This document shows positions 47,005 to 56,941 of a stretch of 64,000 bases of DNA, in pieces; position 1 is the stretch's first letter; each line of letters opens with the position of its first letter. Source of the DNA: Bacteroidia bacterium (GTDB lineage Bacteria; Bacteroidota; Bacteroidia; Flavobacteriales; Schleiferiaceae); NCBI GenBank assembly GCA_030424545.1, contig JAUHWL010000011.1:31644-95643 (forward strand), read 5' to 3'. A program made the translations under genes and the position numbers. Under the pieces are notes generated by a model. That model worked only from the letters and a program-made list of their open reading frames with translations, made no database searches and had not been told where the DNA came from.

Positions 47005-48033
47005 CTAGCTAAACTTCTCTGGTAACTCAGAAAACTTCTTGTTATTCTTGGCAAAGTATTGCCAAATGGTTGTTCCTTTAAAAACGCCATGCAGGGTTTT
47101 AAGCCGTTTTTGTTTGGGTTGATTTTTTCTATTGGCTAATATTTTGGGCAATCGGCTGTAAAATGCAAAATGAGCACGCACAATTTGCCACGTATGTTTT
47201 GGCTGTCCGTCTGCTAAAAATTTTATTCCGGCAATTCCATCAAGCGTAAGCCGTATTAAAACCTTTGCAAAAAACTCTATCATGGGTAAATTCTTCGCCA
47301 TGATAATCATGTTGTTTCTAAAATTTAGATAGGTTTTCTTAGGATTTTGCACCGTTAGTGTTGCTCCGCCAAGGTGATAAACCGTACTAGTGCTGCAATA
47401 CATAATGTTGTAGTCCAAGAGTTGCATGCGCCAACAAAGGTCTATTTCTTCCATGTGCGCAAACAGACTTTCGTCTAATCCGCCAGCATTAAAGTAGTGG
47501 TTTTTGCGCACCACCAAAGCCGCACCGGTAGCCCAAAAAATTTCTCTACTATCGTTGTATTGCCCTAAATCTTCTTCTTGCTCATAAAAAATTCGGCCTC
47601 TACAAAAGGGGTATCCCAACCAATCTATAAAACCTCCGGCTGCACCCGCATACTCAAAATAAGTAGGTTTTTTTAAGTCTTTAATTTTGGGTTGGCAAGC
47701 GGCTAAATGTTCATTGTCTTTAAATAGCTGATGAATGGGCGCCAACCAATTTTTGGTGGTTTTAATGTCCGAGTTCAACAGCACCACCAACTCTTCATCT
47801 AGCTGATGCATGGCTTTGTTGTAGCCGCCTGCGTAGCCATAATTTTCGGCAAGCTCTATAATTTTTACGTCAGGATAATCTTCTTGAACAAATGCAACAG
47901 AATCATCGGTACTGTGATTATCTATTACGTAAATAGTTGCCAATTCTTTACTATGCGCAATTACATCGGGCAAGAATTGCGCTAGCAAATCTTTTCCGTT
48001 CCAATTTAATATGGCTACTGCAAAGGGTTTCAT
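47005..48033 (-). CDS. family 2 glycosyltransferase (rhamnosyltransferase-like)
   Basis: A 342-residue GT2 enzyme with VAILNWNGKDLL, IYVIDNHSTDDS, AGGYNKAM, LLNSDIKTTKNWL and GLDESLFAHMEEIDLCWRMQLL, the pattern of N-acetylglucosaminyl- or rhamnosyltransferases of the WbbL kind. It probably adds a sugar to surface polysaccharide. The ATG at 48033 is preferred to a TTG at 48042. It follows trmN6 with a 14-base gap. Confidence 0.88.
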   Translation of the reverse strand: MKPFAVAILNWNGKDLLAQFLPDVIAHSKELATIYVIDNHSTDDSVAFVQEDYPDVKIIELAENYGYAGGYNKAMHQLDEELVVLLNSDIKTTKNWLAPIHQLFKDNEHLAACQPKIKDLKKPTYFEYAGAAGGFIDWLGYPFCRGRIFYEQEEDLGQYNDSREIFWATGAALVVRKNHYFNAGGLDESLFAHMEEIDLCWRMQLLDYNIMYCSTSTVYHLGGATLTVQNPKKTYLNFRNNMIIMAKNLPMIEFFAKVLIRLTLDGIAGIKFLADGQPKHTWQIVRAHFAFYSRLPKILANRKNQPKQKRLKTLHGVFKGTTIWQYFAKNNKKFSELPEKFS

Positions 48034-48047
48034 TGGTGGCAAATATG

Positions 48048-48755
48048 TTATAAATACAGGTAGAAATCGGTTAAAAGTTTGCGAAATTCTTCACTGTAGT
48101 TTCCGCGAGAAATTTCTACCAAAAGTTCTGCTGTTTTAACTTCGGATTGTCCTCTTTTAAAAGCAAGTAATACGCGCTTGGCTGCTTTGGTTGGAGTTGG
48201 TTTTACCAATACCTTTTGGTGCAAAAACAAGGTGCTCTTCGCTGCCGCGGAGGTAAAATCTGCTTCACGATTTGCCGGAATAACCAAACAAAACGTACCG
48301 TTTTTACTGAGTAATTTCTCGGCATAAAAAAACAAGTCAGAAGCGGATAAATGCGCATCATGCCTAGCCGTTTGGCGATGTTCGTTTTCGGGGAGAAAAT
48401 CTTGCGTAAAAAAAGGAGGGTTGCTAGCAATTAAATCGAACGCAACATTTGTTTTAAACTCTTGCAACGGCAAATTTGCTGTTAATATTCTATTTGCAAA
48501 TGGACTTTTTGCCACATTTTCGGCACATTGTTTTGCGCAGTTTTGCTCTATTTCTACGGCTGTTATTTGTGCGTTTTTAAAGCGTTGTGCCAACATCAAC
48601 GCAATTAATCCGGTGCCAGCTCCAATATCTAAAATGTGTTGTGGATTATCTGCATCGGCCCACGCGCCCAAAAGGCAACCATCGGTACCAACTTTCATGG
48701 CGCAGGCATCGTGGTAAACGGTAAATTTTTTAAAGGCAAAATAGGGGTTTGGCAA
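48048..48755 (-). CDS. trmN6: tRNA1(Val) A37 N6-methyltransferase
   Basis: Class I SAM-dependent methyltransferase of about 235 residues (YfiC family). Motifs are FKKFTVYHDACAMKVGTDGCLLGAW at the N-terminus, ILDIGAGTGLIALMLAQR (SAM site) and IASNPPFF (the N6-adenine NPP[FY] catalytic motif). I chose a TTG at 48755, which puts the start just before the conserved NPYFAFKKF. An upstream TTG at 48803 would add 16 residues, including a repeat-like AACTTTGAACTTT coding stretch with no family match. Confidence 0.88.
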   Translation of the reverse strand: MPNPYFAFKKFTVYHDACAMKVGTDGCLLGAWADADNPQHILDIGAGTGLIALMLAQRFKNAQITAVEIEQNCAKQCAENVAKSPFANRILTANLPLQEFKTNVAFDLIASNPPFFTQDFLPENEHRQTARHDAHLSASDLFFYAEKLLSKNGTFCLVIPANREADFTSAAAKSTLFLHQKVLVKPTPTKAAKRVLLAFKRGQSEVKTAELLVEISRGNYSEEFRKLLTDFYLYL

Positions 48756-48816
48756 GAGTGGGCGAGGGGGTGTTAGGTTGAATGTATAAAGTTCAAAGTT
48801 CAAGGTTGAATGTATG

Positions 48817-49248
48817 CTAAAAGCCTTCGTTAAAGGTAAAAAGTCTTGGTCTTAGTGTGGCAAAATAGATGATGTTTATGGCGGCAAATGCGGTAAAAAA
48901 ATGGTTGGCGTATATAAATGTAAACGTAATTAACAGCATGGTTGCGGCTTGTACAAAAATCCATCTTACCAAATGTATTCTGTTTAGCTGTTGCATAGAT
49001 TTTTGCAAATCTTCTTCGGCCGTGAGTTTGGTAAATCCAGAAATAAAATACTTGTTACCTAGATAGTCTAAAAGCAGTGCAGCTAAGGGAATTAGCGTAA
49101 AAGTTAAATCTGATAATTGATATAAAAACGTAAAGTTTTTAAGCAGGTAAATGGTTATAAAAAGAAAAACAATCTGACCGAATAGTAAGGTGAAAAAAAC
49201 AACTTGTAGGTTTTTCGGGTCGTAACCATTGTTGTCAAAATCGTTCAT
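48817..49248 (-). CDS. small membrane protein, unknown
   Basis: A 143-residue protein with about four hydrophobic segments in two hairpins separated by a charged loop (LTAEEDLQKSMQQLNRIH). The family is not recognised. It is 3 bases downstream of rimM, so it is in the rpsP-rimM operon. Confidence 0.6.
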   Translation of the reverse strand: MNDFDNNGYDPKNLQVVFFTLLFGQIVFLFITIYLLKNFTFLYQLSDLTFTLIPLAALLLDYLGNKYFISGFTKLTAEEDLQKSMQQLNRIHLVRWIFVQAATMLLITFTFIYANHFFTAFAAINIIYFATLRPRLFTFNEGF

Positions 49249-49251
49249 AGT

Positions 49252-49779
49252 CTAGCTTTGCAAGTAAAGGTCTATTAACCCTTCGGGGCACCGAAAATAC
49301 ATAACTTTTTTAGCCCTGTCAATGCTTTCTATAAACTCATCTATGGCGGGTATGTAAAACTCCTTGTCGTTTTTTTGCACGGCCACCAAGGGTTGAGGCT
49401 CACGCTCTATAACATGGCTTATGGTGCCAATTTCGCCAAGGTTTACATCGTGTGCAGCAAACCCTTCTATTTCGTGGTAATAAAACTTTTTACCAGACAA
49501 TTTTGGCAAAAAGCTAAGCGGCAAATAAAGGTCTTTGCCTATTAGGGTATGAGATTCTCGCGGAGAAAAATCTTCGAAAAACACCCTGATTTGATTTGGT
49601 TTTAAAACCGTAATATCTTCAAAGAAAAATGGAACCAGTTCTCCAGAGTTATCTAGTAGTACCGATTCCATTTTATAATAATTTTCAGGTTGGTCTGTTT
49701 CCAGTTTAATTACCAACCCACCGTCTTTACCGTGCTTGCGAATTATCGTTCCTAACTGGAAACAGTCTTCAATTCGCAT
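49252..49779 (-). CDS. rimM: ribosome maturation factor RimM
   Basis: A 175-residue 16S rRNA processing factor with an N-terminal RimM barrel (LGTIIRKHGKDGGLVIKLETD) and a C-terminal PRC-barrel-like domain (YYHEIEGFAAHD to VPAIDEFIESID-type end). It acts on the 30S head near S19. It lies 12 bases after rpsP, a classic pairing. Confidence 0.93.
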   Translation of the reverse strand: MRIEDCFQLGTIIRKHGKDGGLVIKLETDQPENYYKMESVLLDNSGELVPFFFEDITVLKPNQIRVFFEDFSPRESHTLIGKDLYLPLSFLPKLSGKKFYYHEIEGFAAHDVNLGEIGTISHVIEREPQPLVAVQKNDKEFYIPAIDEFIESIDRAKKVMYFRCPEGLIDLYLQS

Positions 49780-49791
49780 AACAGAGAAGTA

Positions 49792-50349
49792 TTAAGCTTC
49801 TTCGTTTTTGGCAGCGGCAGCAGCGTCATCAATTGTTTCTGGTGCTTCTTCTGCAGCATCCTCAGCAACAACTTCTTCTGCAACTGGTTCAGGAGCGTTT
49901 GCTGCAGCAATTGCTTCTGCACGTTTCTTGCTCACTTCCAATTCAGCTTCAATCTTTTTCGCTTTTTCGTCAGCTTTCGCTTTAGATAAACCTTCAGTTT
50001 TAGAATTGATGCGGTTTTCTTTGTCTTCCATCCACTTGTTGAATTTCTCTTCAACTTGCTCTTCAGTATGTGCTCCTTTTTTCACACCGTCTAATAAGTG
50101 TTTCATCATAAGCACACCTTTGTAAGACAACAAAGCACGAGCCGTATCAGTAGGCTGCGCACCTGTTTGTACCCAGTACAAAGCGCGTTCAAAGTTTAAA
50201 TCAATAGTTGCTGGATTTGTGTTTGGGTTGTAAAGACCAAGTTTTTCAATGTAGCGTCCATCGCGTTTTGCGCGCTCATCTGCTGTTACAATGTGAAAAA
50301 TAGGACGGCCTTTTCTACCGTGGCGTTGCAATCTGATTTTAGTTGCCAT
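49792..50349 (-). CDS. rpsP: 30S ribosomal protein S16 with long acidic tail
   Basis: S16 core at 1-80 ([38 protein letters not shown], then [21 protein letters not shown]). About 100 extra residues follow: a Lys/Glu-rich helical stretch and an Ala/Glu-rich tail ([19 protein letters not shown]). Such extensions are common in Bacteroidota S16 and absent from E. coli S16 (about 82 residues). First gene of rpsP-rimM. Confidence 0.95.
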   Translation of the reverse strand: MATKIRLQRHGRKGRPIFHIVTADERAKRDGRYIEKLGLYNPNTNPATIDLNFERALYWVQTGAQPTDTARALLSYKGVLMMKHLLDGVKKGAHTEEQVEEKFNKWMEDKENRINSKTEGLSKAKADEKAKKIEAELEVSKKRAEAIAAANAPEPVAEEVVAEDAAEEAPETIDDAAAAAKNEEA

Positions 50350-50407
50350 GCATTAATCTTTTTATAAGGGTCCGAAACCCCGTTTGTTAATGAAAAATTT
50401 AAGGCCG

Positions 50408-50436
50408 CAAAAGTAACTTATTTTTCTGGGTACAAA
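50408..50436 (-). promoter_or_regulatory. promoter of rpsP-rimM
   Basis: On the minus strand TTTG (50433-50436), 17 bases, then TACTTTTG (50408-50415), an exact TAnnTTTG. It leaves a leader of about 50 bases before the rpsP ATG. Confidence 0.65.
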
Positions 50437-50705
50437 ATGGTTAGCTCATTTATTTTTTTGAGGAAAAATTACCTCTGCAAAGTAAAATGAAATTACACAG
50501 CCGCCTGCGCTACATGCTCATTTTTTAGCGAGAAATACGCTAAAAACGCACTTCCGCTTGGCGCTACAAAATTGTCATTTCGCACAAAGTATGTAGCAAC
50601 AGGATTTTAAAAAATGTTAGCAACAAAATCTTCGTTTTTCAAAAACATTCCTATCAGTTTTTACCTTTACTTTTTCAAATATTTTCGATTTCTCAAGCGC
50701 GTTTT
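50437..50705. other. intergenic region between rpsP promoter and dnaE
   Basis: No gene seen. It holds a perfect 9-bp inverted repeat TTTTTAGCG-agaaata-CGCTAAAAA (50522-50546) of unknown role. A TATTTTCG box lies about 30 bases before the dnaE ATG and could be its -7 element, but a matching TTG is not clear. Confidence 0.4.
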
Positions 50706-53700
50706 ATGTTTTTAATATTCGATACCGAAACCACCGGATTACCACGTGATTTTAAAGCACCCATCTCTGATACAGACAATTGGCCACGCATGGTTCAACT
50801 GTCTTGGCAATTGCATGATGATGTAGGTACGCTTGTAGAGGTTAGAGATTTCGTGGTTTATCCAGATGGGTTCGACATCCCATTTAACGCGGCAAAAATT
50901 CATGGCATTACCACAGAGCGCGCACAAAAAGAAGGTGTGCCGTTGGCTAAAGTTTTGGCCGCTTTTCAAGAAGATTTAGACAAGGCAGAATTTATTGTTG
51001 GACACAATGTAAATTTTGATATCAACATATTGGGTTGCGAGTATTTTAGAAATAACCAAGACTCGCTTTTATTAACCAAAAAGGTATTAGACACCTGTAC
51101 CGAAGCCACGGCAACGTTGTGCCAAATTCCCGGTGGGCGTGGCGGCAAGTTTAAACTGCCAAACTTAACAGAGTTGTACACCCACGTTTTTAACGAAACT
51201 TTTGAAGAAGCCCACAACGCAGCGTTTGACGTAGAAGCTACCACACGCGTATTTTTAGAATTGCTGCGCTTAGGCAATTTTACGGCTGCCGACTTACAGG
51301 TAGATCAAGCGTTTATAGAAGAATTTAAAGCCAAAAACCCCAAACCATTTCAGCTGATTGGTTTGGCCAGTGCCGAGGCAAAGAAAAAACGCCAAGATGC
51401 ACTTACCGATTTGGTAACCGAAACTACCGCAGAGGTTGATGCTGAGTTAGAAAAAATTCCGTTTGCGCATCTGCACAACCACACACAATTTAGCATATTG
51501 CAGAGCACCACAAAAATTAAAGCCATGGTGCAAAAGGCGGTAGATGATAATATGCCGGGTGTTGCCTTTTCTGACCTTGGTAATTTAATGGCCGCATTTC
51601 AGTTTAACAAAACGGTTCTTGGCCTGCCAGAAAATGCCGAAGTTTTAGCGCACAACAATGAAGTTAGAAAAGGAAATATAGAAGGCCCAGAAAAAGAATT
51701 TCCGTTTAAGGGAGTAATTGGTTGCGAGTTTAATGTTTGCCGCGACCATACTGATAGAACTGTAAAAGACAATGGTTTTCAGTTGTTGGTTTTGGCAAAA
51801 AACAAAACCGGATACCACAATTTAGCCAAGCTTTCATCAATTGGTTTTATTAAAGGAATGTACTATGTACCTAGAATTGACAAAGAATTATTGTTACAAC
51901 ATAAAGAAGGTTTAATAATTTGTACTGGCGGAGTTTTAGGTGAAGTGCCAAACTTAATTTTGAATGTTGGTGAGCAGCAAGGCGAAGAAGCTTTGCTTTG
52001 GTATAAAGAGCATTTTGGCGAAGATTTTTACATAGAACTTAACAGGCACGGTTTAGACGAAGAAAACCACGTAAACCAAGTGTTGCTAGGTTGGGCCGAA
52101 AAACACAACATAAAATATTTTGCGGCAAACAATACATTCTACTTAAATAAAGAAGAGTCAAACGCCCATGATATTCTGCTTTGTATAAAGGGTGGAGAAT
52201 ATAAAAGCACGCCTATTGGTAATGGCAGGGGGTATAGATTCGGCTTTCCAAATGACGAGTATTATTTTAAATCGTCTGAAGAAATGCGCCAGCTTTTTGC
52301 CGATTTGCCTGAAGCCATATCGACTATACAAGAAATTTTAGACAAAGTAGAAATGTATGAGTTGGCACGCGAAGTATTGCTGCCAAAATTTGAAATTCCA
52401 GATGAATTTGTAGATACTACAGATGAAGTTAACGGAACAAAAAACGGAGAAAACGCATACCTAAGGCATTTAACGTTTGAAGGCGCCAAAGAACGTTACG
52501 GAGAAATTACACCTGAAATTAAAGAGCGTCTAGATTTTGAGTTAGAAACCATTGCGAAAACCGGATATCCTGGGTATTTCTTAATTGTACAAGACTTTTG
52601 TGAAGCCTCGCGCAGAATGGATGTAACCGTAGGTCCTGGTCGTGGTTCGGCTGCTGGAAGTGCGGTGGCATATTGCACCGGAATTACCAATGTAGACCCC
52701 ATTAAGTACGACCTGCTTTTTGAGCGTTTCTTAAATCCAGAACGTGTATCGCTGCCTGATATTGATATTGATTTTGAAGACGATGGCCGCGACAAAGTGA
52801 TTCAATATGTAATAGATAAATATGGCTTTAGCCAAGTCGCACAAATTATAACCTACGGCTCTATGGCCGCAAAATCTAGCATTAGAGATGCTGGGCGTGT
52901 ACTAGAATTGCCGCTGCAAGAAACAGATCGGCTGGCCAAATTGGTGCCTAATTTTACTTCCCTGTCTGATGTTTTTGGCAAAGAAGAAAATGAATTGCGC
53001 AAAAAATTTAATGGCGAAGATTTAGAATTGGTAACTCAATTAAGTGGGTTACATGTTGGTGAGTCGGCCGAAGCAAAAACCCTACAACAAGCCGGTATTA
53101 TTGAAGGATCGGTGCGCAATACTGGAACGCACGCTTGTGGTGTTATCATCACGCCTTCAGACATTAGAGAGCTTATTCCCGTGGCTACGGTAAAAGATAG
53201 CGAAATGTGGTGTACCCAGTTCGATAACTCGGTGGTAGAAGATGCCGGCTTGCTAAAAATGGACTTCCTCGGACTATCTACCTTAACCATTATTAAGGAG
53301 GCTTGCCGTTTGGTTAAAAAAGGCCACGGCATTGATTTGGTGCCGGATGAATTTCCGCTAGATGACGAAGAAACATACGCACTTTTTCAGCGAGGAGAAA
53401 CCGTTGGCGTTTTTCAGTATGAGAGTGCCGGTATGCAAAAATATTTACGTGAATTAAAGCCGTCTGTATTTGGCGATTTAATAGCGATGAATGCCTTGTA
53501 TCGCCCCGGGCCGCTAGAGTATATTCCCAAGTTTATTGATCGCAAACATGGCCGTGAAGAAATTACCTACGAGTTAGATGATATGGAAGAGTATCTGGCC
53601 GAAACGTACGGTATTACCGTGTATCAGGAGCAAGTTATGTTGCTCTCGCAAAAGTTGGCTGGTTTTACAAAAGGCGAGGCCGATGTATTGCGTAAAGCAA

Positions 53701-55085
53701 TGGGTAAAAAGCAACGCGCGGTGCTAGATAAAATGAAGCCAAAGTTTATTAATCAAGCCAAAGAAAAAGGTCATGAAGAAGAAATTCTAGAGAAAGTTTG
53801 GAAAGATTGGGAAGCCTTTGCGAGTTACGCTTTTAATAAATCTCATAGTACGTGCTATGCCTGGGTGGCTTACCAAACTGCTTATTTAAAAGCTCATTTT
53901 CCAGCCGAATATATGTCGGCAGTCTTGAGCAAAAACATGAGCGATATTAAAAAAGTGACCTTCTTTATGGAAGAATGTAAGCGCATGGGGCTGCAAGTTT
54001 TAGGTCCCGATGTAAACGAATCTGCCTTCCGCTTTGCCGTAAACGAAAAAGGCGCCATACGCTTTGGTTTAGGAGGGATGAAAGGGGTAGGAGAAAACGC
54101 TGTTGAGCACCTGATAAATGAGCGCAACGAAAACGGAAAATTCAAAAATATTTTTGATTTATTAGAACGTATAGAGTTACGCGTTGTAAATAAAAGAACG
54201 CTAGAAAGTTTAGCTTACGGTGGCGGTTTTGATGGTTTCGAGAAAGAGCATAGATCCATGTATTTTCATGATGATGGAGAAGGGCGTACTTTTTTAGAAA
54301 AGATTATGAAATACGCCCAAAACAAAAAAAATGATGCCGAAAGTGCGCAAGTCTCCATGTTTGGAGAGTCTAGCGGGGTAGTGCTACCCACACCAGAATA
54401 CCCCGATACTCCACCTTGGCCACGCATGATTGCGTTACGAAAAGAAAAAGAAGTAAATGGCATGTATTTAAGCAGCCATCCGCTAGATGAATTTAAGCAT
54501 GAAATAAAATATTTTGTAAAAAATGAGCTAACTGATTTGGCCAATATAGAAAGGTTAGTAGGATACGAAATGACCTTTGCTGCCATTGTAACTTCGGTAC
54601 AGCATCGCGTAGCACAAAATGGCAACGGTTGGGGTATGTTTAAAATAGAAGATTACAGCGGAGATTATGAATTTAGGCTGTTTAAAGAAAGCTACTTAAA
54701 GTACAAGCATTTGTTAGACAAAGAGCAAATGATTTGGATTAAAGCCAGAGTACAAGAGCGTTTTAGAAACTTTGGCGATAGAAAAGAAAAAGAGGTAAAC
54801 TTAGAAATAAGAGAGGTGATGCTACTCTCCTCATTATTTACAGAGCTTAATGCATCTGCTGAATTGAGTATTTCTTTAGAACATGTAAACGAAGACTTTT
54901 TACAAGAATTACAAAACACATTAAAAAAACATAAGGGTAAAAACAGAATTAAAATGAAGGTCTATTATGCAAACGAAAATTTAGAAATTGGCCTATTGCC
55001 TAAAAAATCAAAAGTAAATATCACCAAAGAGTTCGTAGAAGATATAGATAAAATAGAGCATTTAAGAATTCAAATAAATCAATAG
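50706..55085 (+). CDS. dnaE: DNA polymerase III alpha subunit fused to a DnaQ-like 3'-5' exonuclease
   Basis: Replicative polymerase of 1459 residues. The extra N-terminal DEDDh exonuclease (1-175) has FDTETTG (Asp7, Glu9), VGHNVNFDIN and AHNAAFDVEAT. The DnaE part begins near 255 with the PHP domain (FAHLHNHTQFS), then the palm with PDIDIDFEDDGRDKVI and GRGSAAGSAVAYC, the fingers and helix-hairpin-helix (SHSTCYAWVAYQTAYLKAHFPAEY), an OB domain and the C-terminus. The exonuclease fusion gives proofreading in cis and is known in Bacteroidota. All catalytic residues I can see are present. Confidence 0.96.
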   Translation: MFLIFDTETTGLPRDFKAPISDTDNWPRMVQLSWQLHDDVGTLVEVRDFVVYPDGFDIPFNAAKIHGITTERAQKEGVPLAKVLAAFQEDLDKAEFIVGHNVNFDINILGCEYFRNNQDSLLLTKKVLDTCTEATATLCQIPGGRGGKFKLPNLTELYTHVFNETFEEAHNAAFDVEATTRVFLELLRLGNFTAADLQVDQAFIEEFKAKNPKPFQLIGLASAEAKKKRQDALTDLVTETTAEVDAELEKIPFAHLHNHTQFSILQSTTKIKAMVQKAVDDNMPGVAFSDLGNLMAAFQFNKTVLGLPENAEVLAHNNEVRKGNIEGPEKEFPFKGVIGCEFNVCRDHTDRTVKDNGFQLLVLAKNKTGYHNLAKLSSIGFIKGMYYVPRIDKELLLQHKEGLIICTGGVLGEVPNLILNVGEQQGEEALLWYKEHFGEDFYIELNRHGLDEENHVNQVLLGWAEKHNIKYFAANNTFYLNKEESNAHDILLCIKGGEYKSTPIGNGRGYRFGFPNDEYYFKSSEEMRQLFADLPEAISTIQEILDKVEMYELAREVLLPKFEIPDEFVDTTDEVNGTKNGENAYLRHLTFEGAKERYGEITPEIKERLDFELETIAKTGYPGYFLIVQDFCEASRRMDVTVGPGRGSAAGSAVAYCTGITNVDPIKYDLLFERFLNPERVSLPDIDIDFEDDGRDKVIQYVIDKYGFSQVAQIITYGSMAAKSSIRDAGRVLELPLQETDRLAKLVPNFTSLSDVFGKEENELRKKFNGEDLELVTQLSGLHVGESAEAKTLQQAGIIEGSVRNTGTHACGVIITPSDIRELIPVATVKDSEMWCTQFDNSVVEDAGLLKMDFLGLSTLTIIKEACRLVKKGHGIDLVPDEFPLDDEETYALFQRGETVGVFQYESAGMQKYLRELKPSVFGDLIAMNALYRPGPLEYIPKFIDRKHGREEITYELDDMEEYLAETYGITVYQEQVMLLSQKLAGFTKGEADVLRKAMGKKQRAVLDKMKPKFINQAKEKGHEEEILEKVWKDWEAFASYAFNKSHSTCYAWVAYQTAYLKAHFPAEYMSAVLSKNMSDIKKVTFFMEECKRMGLQVLGPDVNESAFRFAVNEKGAIRFGLGGMKGVGENAVEHLINERNENGKFKNIFDLLERIELRVVNKRTLESLAYGGGFDGFEKEHRSMYFHDDGEGRTFLEKIMKYAQNKKNDAESAQVSMFGESSGVVLPTPEYPDTPPWPRMIALRKEKEVNGMYLSSHPLDEFKHEIKYFVKNELTDLANIERLVGYEMTFAAIVTSVQHRVAQNGNGWGMFKIEDYSGDYEFRLFKESYLKYKHLLDKEQMIWIKARVQERFRNFGDRKEKEVNLEIREVMLLSSLFTELNASAELSISLEHVNEDFLQELQNTLKKHKGKNRIKMKVYYANENLEIGLLPKKSKVNITKEFVEDIDKIEHLRIQINQ

Positions 55086-55126
55086 AAAAGAAATAGACGT
55101 TATAGATGTCTTCATAGAAAATTGCA

Positions 55127-55158
55127 TTGATTTAAATAAATTTTTAGATGTAGTTTTG
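55127..55158 (+). promoter_or_regulatory. candidate promoter of trxA
   Basis: TTG at 55127-55129, 21 bases, then TAGTTTTG at 55151-55158 (exact TAnnTTTG), about 40 bases before the ATG. Confidence 0.55.
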
Positions 55159-55198
55159 GCATCCGGAAAATATTAGTTGAACAATAAAATAATATAAA

Positions 55199-55516
55199 AT
55201 GGCTTTAGAATTAACAGACGCAAACTTTACCGAACAGGTATTAAACTCAGACAAACCCGTATTGGTAGATTTTTGGGCAGAATGGTGCGGACCATGTAGA
55301 ATGGTCGGACCTATTGTAGAAGAATTGGCTAGCGATTACGAAGGAAAAGCAGTAGTTGGAAAAGTAAATGTTGATGAAAACCAAGGCGTTGCTGCTCAGT
55401 TTGGTATCCGCAACATACCAACACTATTGGTATTTAAAAACGGAGAAATTGTTGACAAACAAGTAGGTGTAGCACCTAAAAACGTTTTGGCTGGTAAAAT
55501 TGACGCTCAGCTATAA
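55199..55516 (+). CDS. trxA: thioredoxin
   Basis: A 105-residue thioredoxin with the active site WAEWCGPCRM (Cys at about 31 and 34), the buried Asp in VLVDFWA and the cis-Pro in NIPTLLVF. Cytosolic disulphide reductant, normal size. Monocistronic, with its own promoter and terminator. Confidence 0.97.
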   Translation: MALELTDANFTEQVLNSDKPVLVDFWAEWCGPCRMVGPIVEELASDYEGKAVVGKVNVDENQGVAAQFGIRNIPTLLVFKNGEIVDKQVGVAPKNVLAGKIDAQL

Positions 55517-55537
55517 TACAATTTAATTAACTTATTT

Positions 55538-55572
55538 AAACCGCCCCAAAGCAATTTGAGGCGGTTTTTTTT
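55538..55572 (+). terminator. trxA terminator
   Basis: Stem AAACCGCC plus inner CAAA / TTTG plus GGCGGTTT with a short loop, followed by a run of T. Confidence 0.88.
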
Positions 55573-55709
55573 GTTTGATTCTTAGAAATTACCCAAAATC
55601 ATTCAACTATAATATGCTTGCAAATAGTGCGATACAGATGAGTACAGTAAGTTTGAACGACCTTAAATTTTGTTAGATTGGCACAGATTTCAAAAAAAAA
55701 TAAAGAGTA

Positions 55710-56654
55710 ATGCAATCCAATCAATTTAATCAACAACAAGTACGCGATTTTGAGCGCCTAGATTTTTTAGCGCGCCAAATAGTAGAAGGGTTTATCACTG
55801 GGTTGCACAAATCTCCGTACCATGGTTTTTCAGTAGAATTTGCCGAGCACCGTTTGTACAATACGGGAGAAAGCACTCGCCATATTGATTGGAAATTGTT
55901 TGCGCGTACCGATAAACTTTTTGTAAAACGCTACGAAGAAGAAACAAATTTGCGCTGCCAATTGGTGATAGATACCAGCGGATCAATGCATTTTCCAACA
56001 AATAAATCAAATCAAATTACCGATTTAAACAAATTGGGATTTTCGGTTTTTGCTGCAGCCTCTATTGTAAACATGTTACGTAGGCAAAGAGATGCATCAG
56101 GATTAACGCTTTTTAATGAAAAGATAGAATTTCACAGCAAGGCAAGCAACACACTCAAACATCAAATGTTGATTTATGCCGAGTTGAGTAAAGTGTTATC
56201 CCAGGCAAATCAAATTAAAAATGTAACCAAAACACAATTGGTTGATACACTTCATCAAGTATCAGAAAGATTACACAAACGTAGCTTGGTTGTTTTGTTT
56301 TCAGATATGATTAATGGTTCACTAGAGGAACAGGAAAAAGTTTTTTCAGCGTTACAGCATTTAAAGTATAATAAACATGAAGTTTTACTATTTCATGTTG
56401 CGGATCAGAAATTAGAATATGGCTTTGAGTTTGAGAACCGTCCTTACAAGTTTGTTGATATGGAAACGGGAGAAAAGCTACGATTGAATCCAGTAGATTT
56501 ACGTGAAATGTATAAAGAACAGGCAATGAAGAGGTTTTCAGAATTAAAACTTCGTTGTCATCAATACAAAATAGATTTAATAGAAGTTGATGTAAATCAC
56601 GGATTTAATGATTTATTAATGGCATATTTGGTAAAAAGGCAAAAAATGTATTAG
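55710..56654 (+). CDS. DUF58-domain (vWA-like) protein
   Basis: A 314-residue cytosolic protein. The DUF58 signature (GESTRHIDWKLFARTDKLFVKRYEEE) is followed by a MIDAS-type vWA fold with DTSGSM. Members are usually encoded next to MoxR-type AAA ATPases and vWA/BatA proteins and act in chaperone-like complexes. No MoxR gene is nearby, so the gene appears on its own here. A TAAGTTTG box at 55648-55655 may be its -7 element. Confidence 0.9.
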   Translation: MQSNQFNQQQVRDFERLDFLARQIVEGFITGLHKSPYHGFSVEFAEHRLYNTGESTRHIDWKLFARTDKLFVKRYEEETNLRCQLVIDTSGSMHFPTNKSNQITDLNKLGFSVFAAASIVNMLRRQRDASGLTLFNEKIEFHSKASNTLKHQMLIYAELSKVLSQANQIKNVTKTQLVDTLHQVSERLHKRSLVVLFSDMINGSLEEQEKVFSALQHLKYNKHEVLLFHVADQKLEYGFEFENRPYKFVDMETGEKLRLNPVDLREMYKEQAMKRFSELKLRCHQYKIDLIEVDVNHGFNDLLMAYLVKRQKMY

Positions 56655-56712
56655 TAAGAATTTTCATTTTTGTCAGGCCCCAATAAAAAATTTAAAATAA
56701 AATAAAGTTTTC

Positions 56713-56742
56713 TTGACCGATTATGAAATTGGTTTATATTTG
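56713..56742 (+). promoter_or_regulatory. tRNA-Asp promoter
   Basis: TTG at 56713-56715, 19 bases, then TATATTTG at 56735-56742 (exact TAnnTTTG), about 30 bases before the mature tRNA. Confidence 0.7.
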
Positions 56743-56772
56743 CGCCCGCATTCACAGTAATGCAGTTCTTTA

Positions 56773-56849
56773 GGTCTGGTAGTTCAGTTGGTTAGAATAC
56801 CTGCCTGTCACGCAGGGGGTCGCGAGTTCGAGTCTCGTCCAGACCGCCA
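56773..56849 (+). tRNA. tRNA-Asp (anticodon GTC), CCA encoded
   Basis: The acceptor stem GGTCTGG pairs with CCAGACC. The D-arm has AGTTCAGTTGGTT. The anticodon stem CCTGC/GCAGG holds the loop CTGTCAC with anticodon GTC. The T-arm GTTCGAGTC is canonical. Discriminator G and CCA are encoded (56847-56849). The 3' end probably serves as the attachment site of the mobile element that follows. Confidence 0.97.
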
Positions 56850-56851
56850 AC

Positions 56852-56890
56852 AAAAAAAAGCCCTTAACGCATTGTTAGGGGCTTTTTTTA
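56852..56890 (+). terminator. terminator after tRNA-Asp
   Basis: Stem AAAAAAGCCCTTAAC / GTTAGGGGCTTTTTT (one G-U pair), loop of five bases, T-tract at the end. It would stop tRNA transcripts from running into the integrase. Confidence 0.88.
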
Positions 56891-56941
56891 TGCTCTTAAG
56901 CGTGGTTTACACGCTAGTTATTAACAGCTTTTTGGGGTCGG

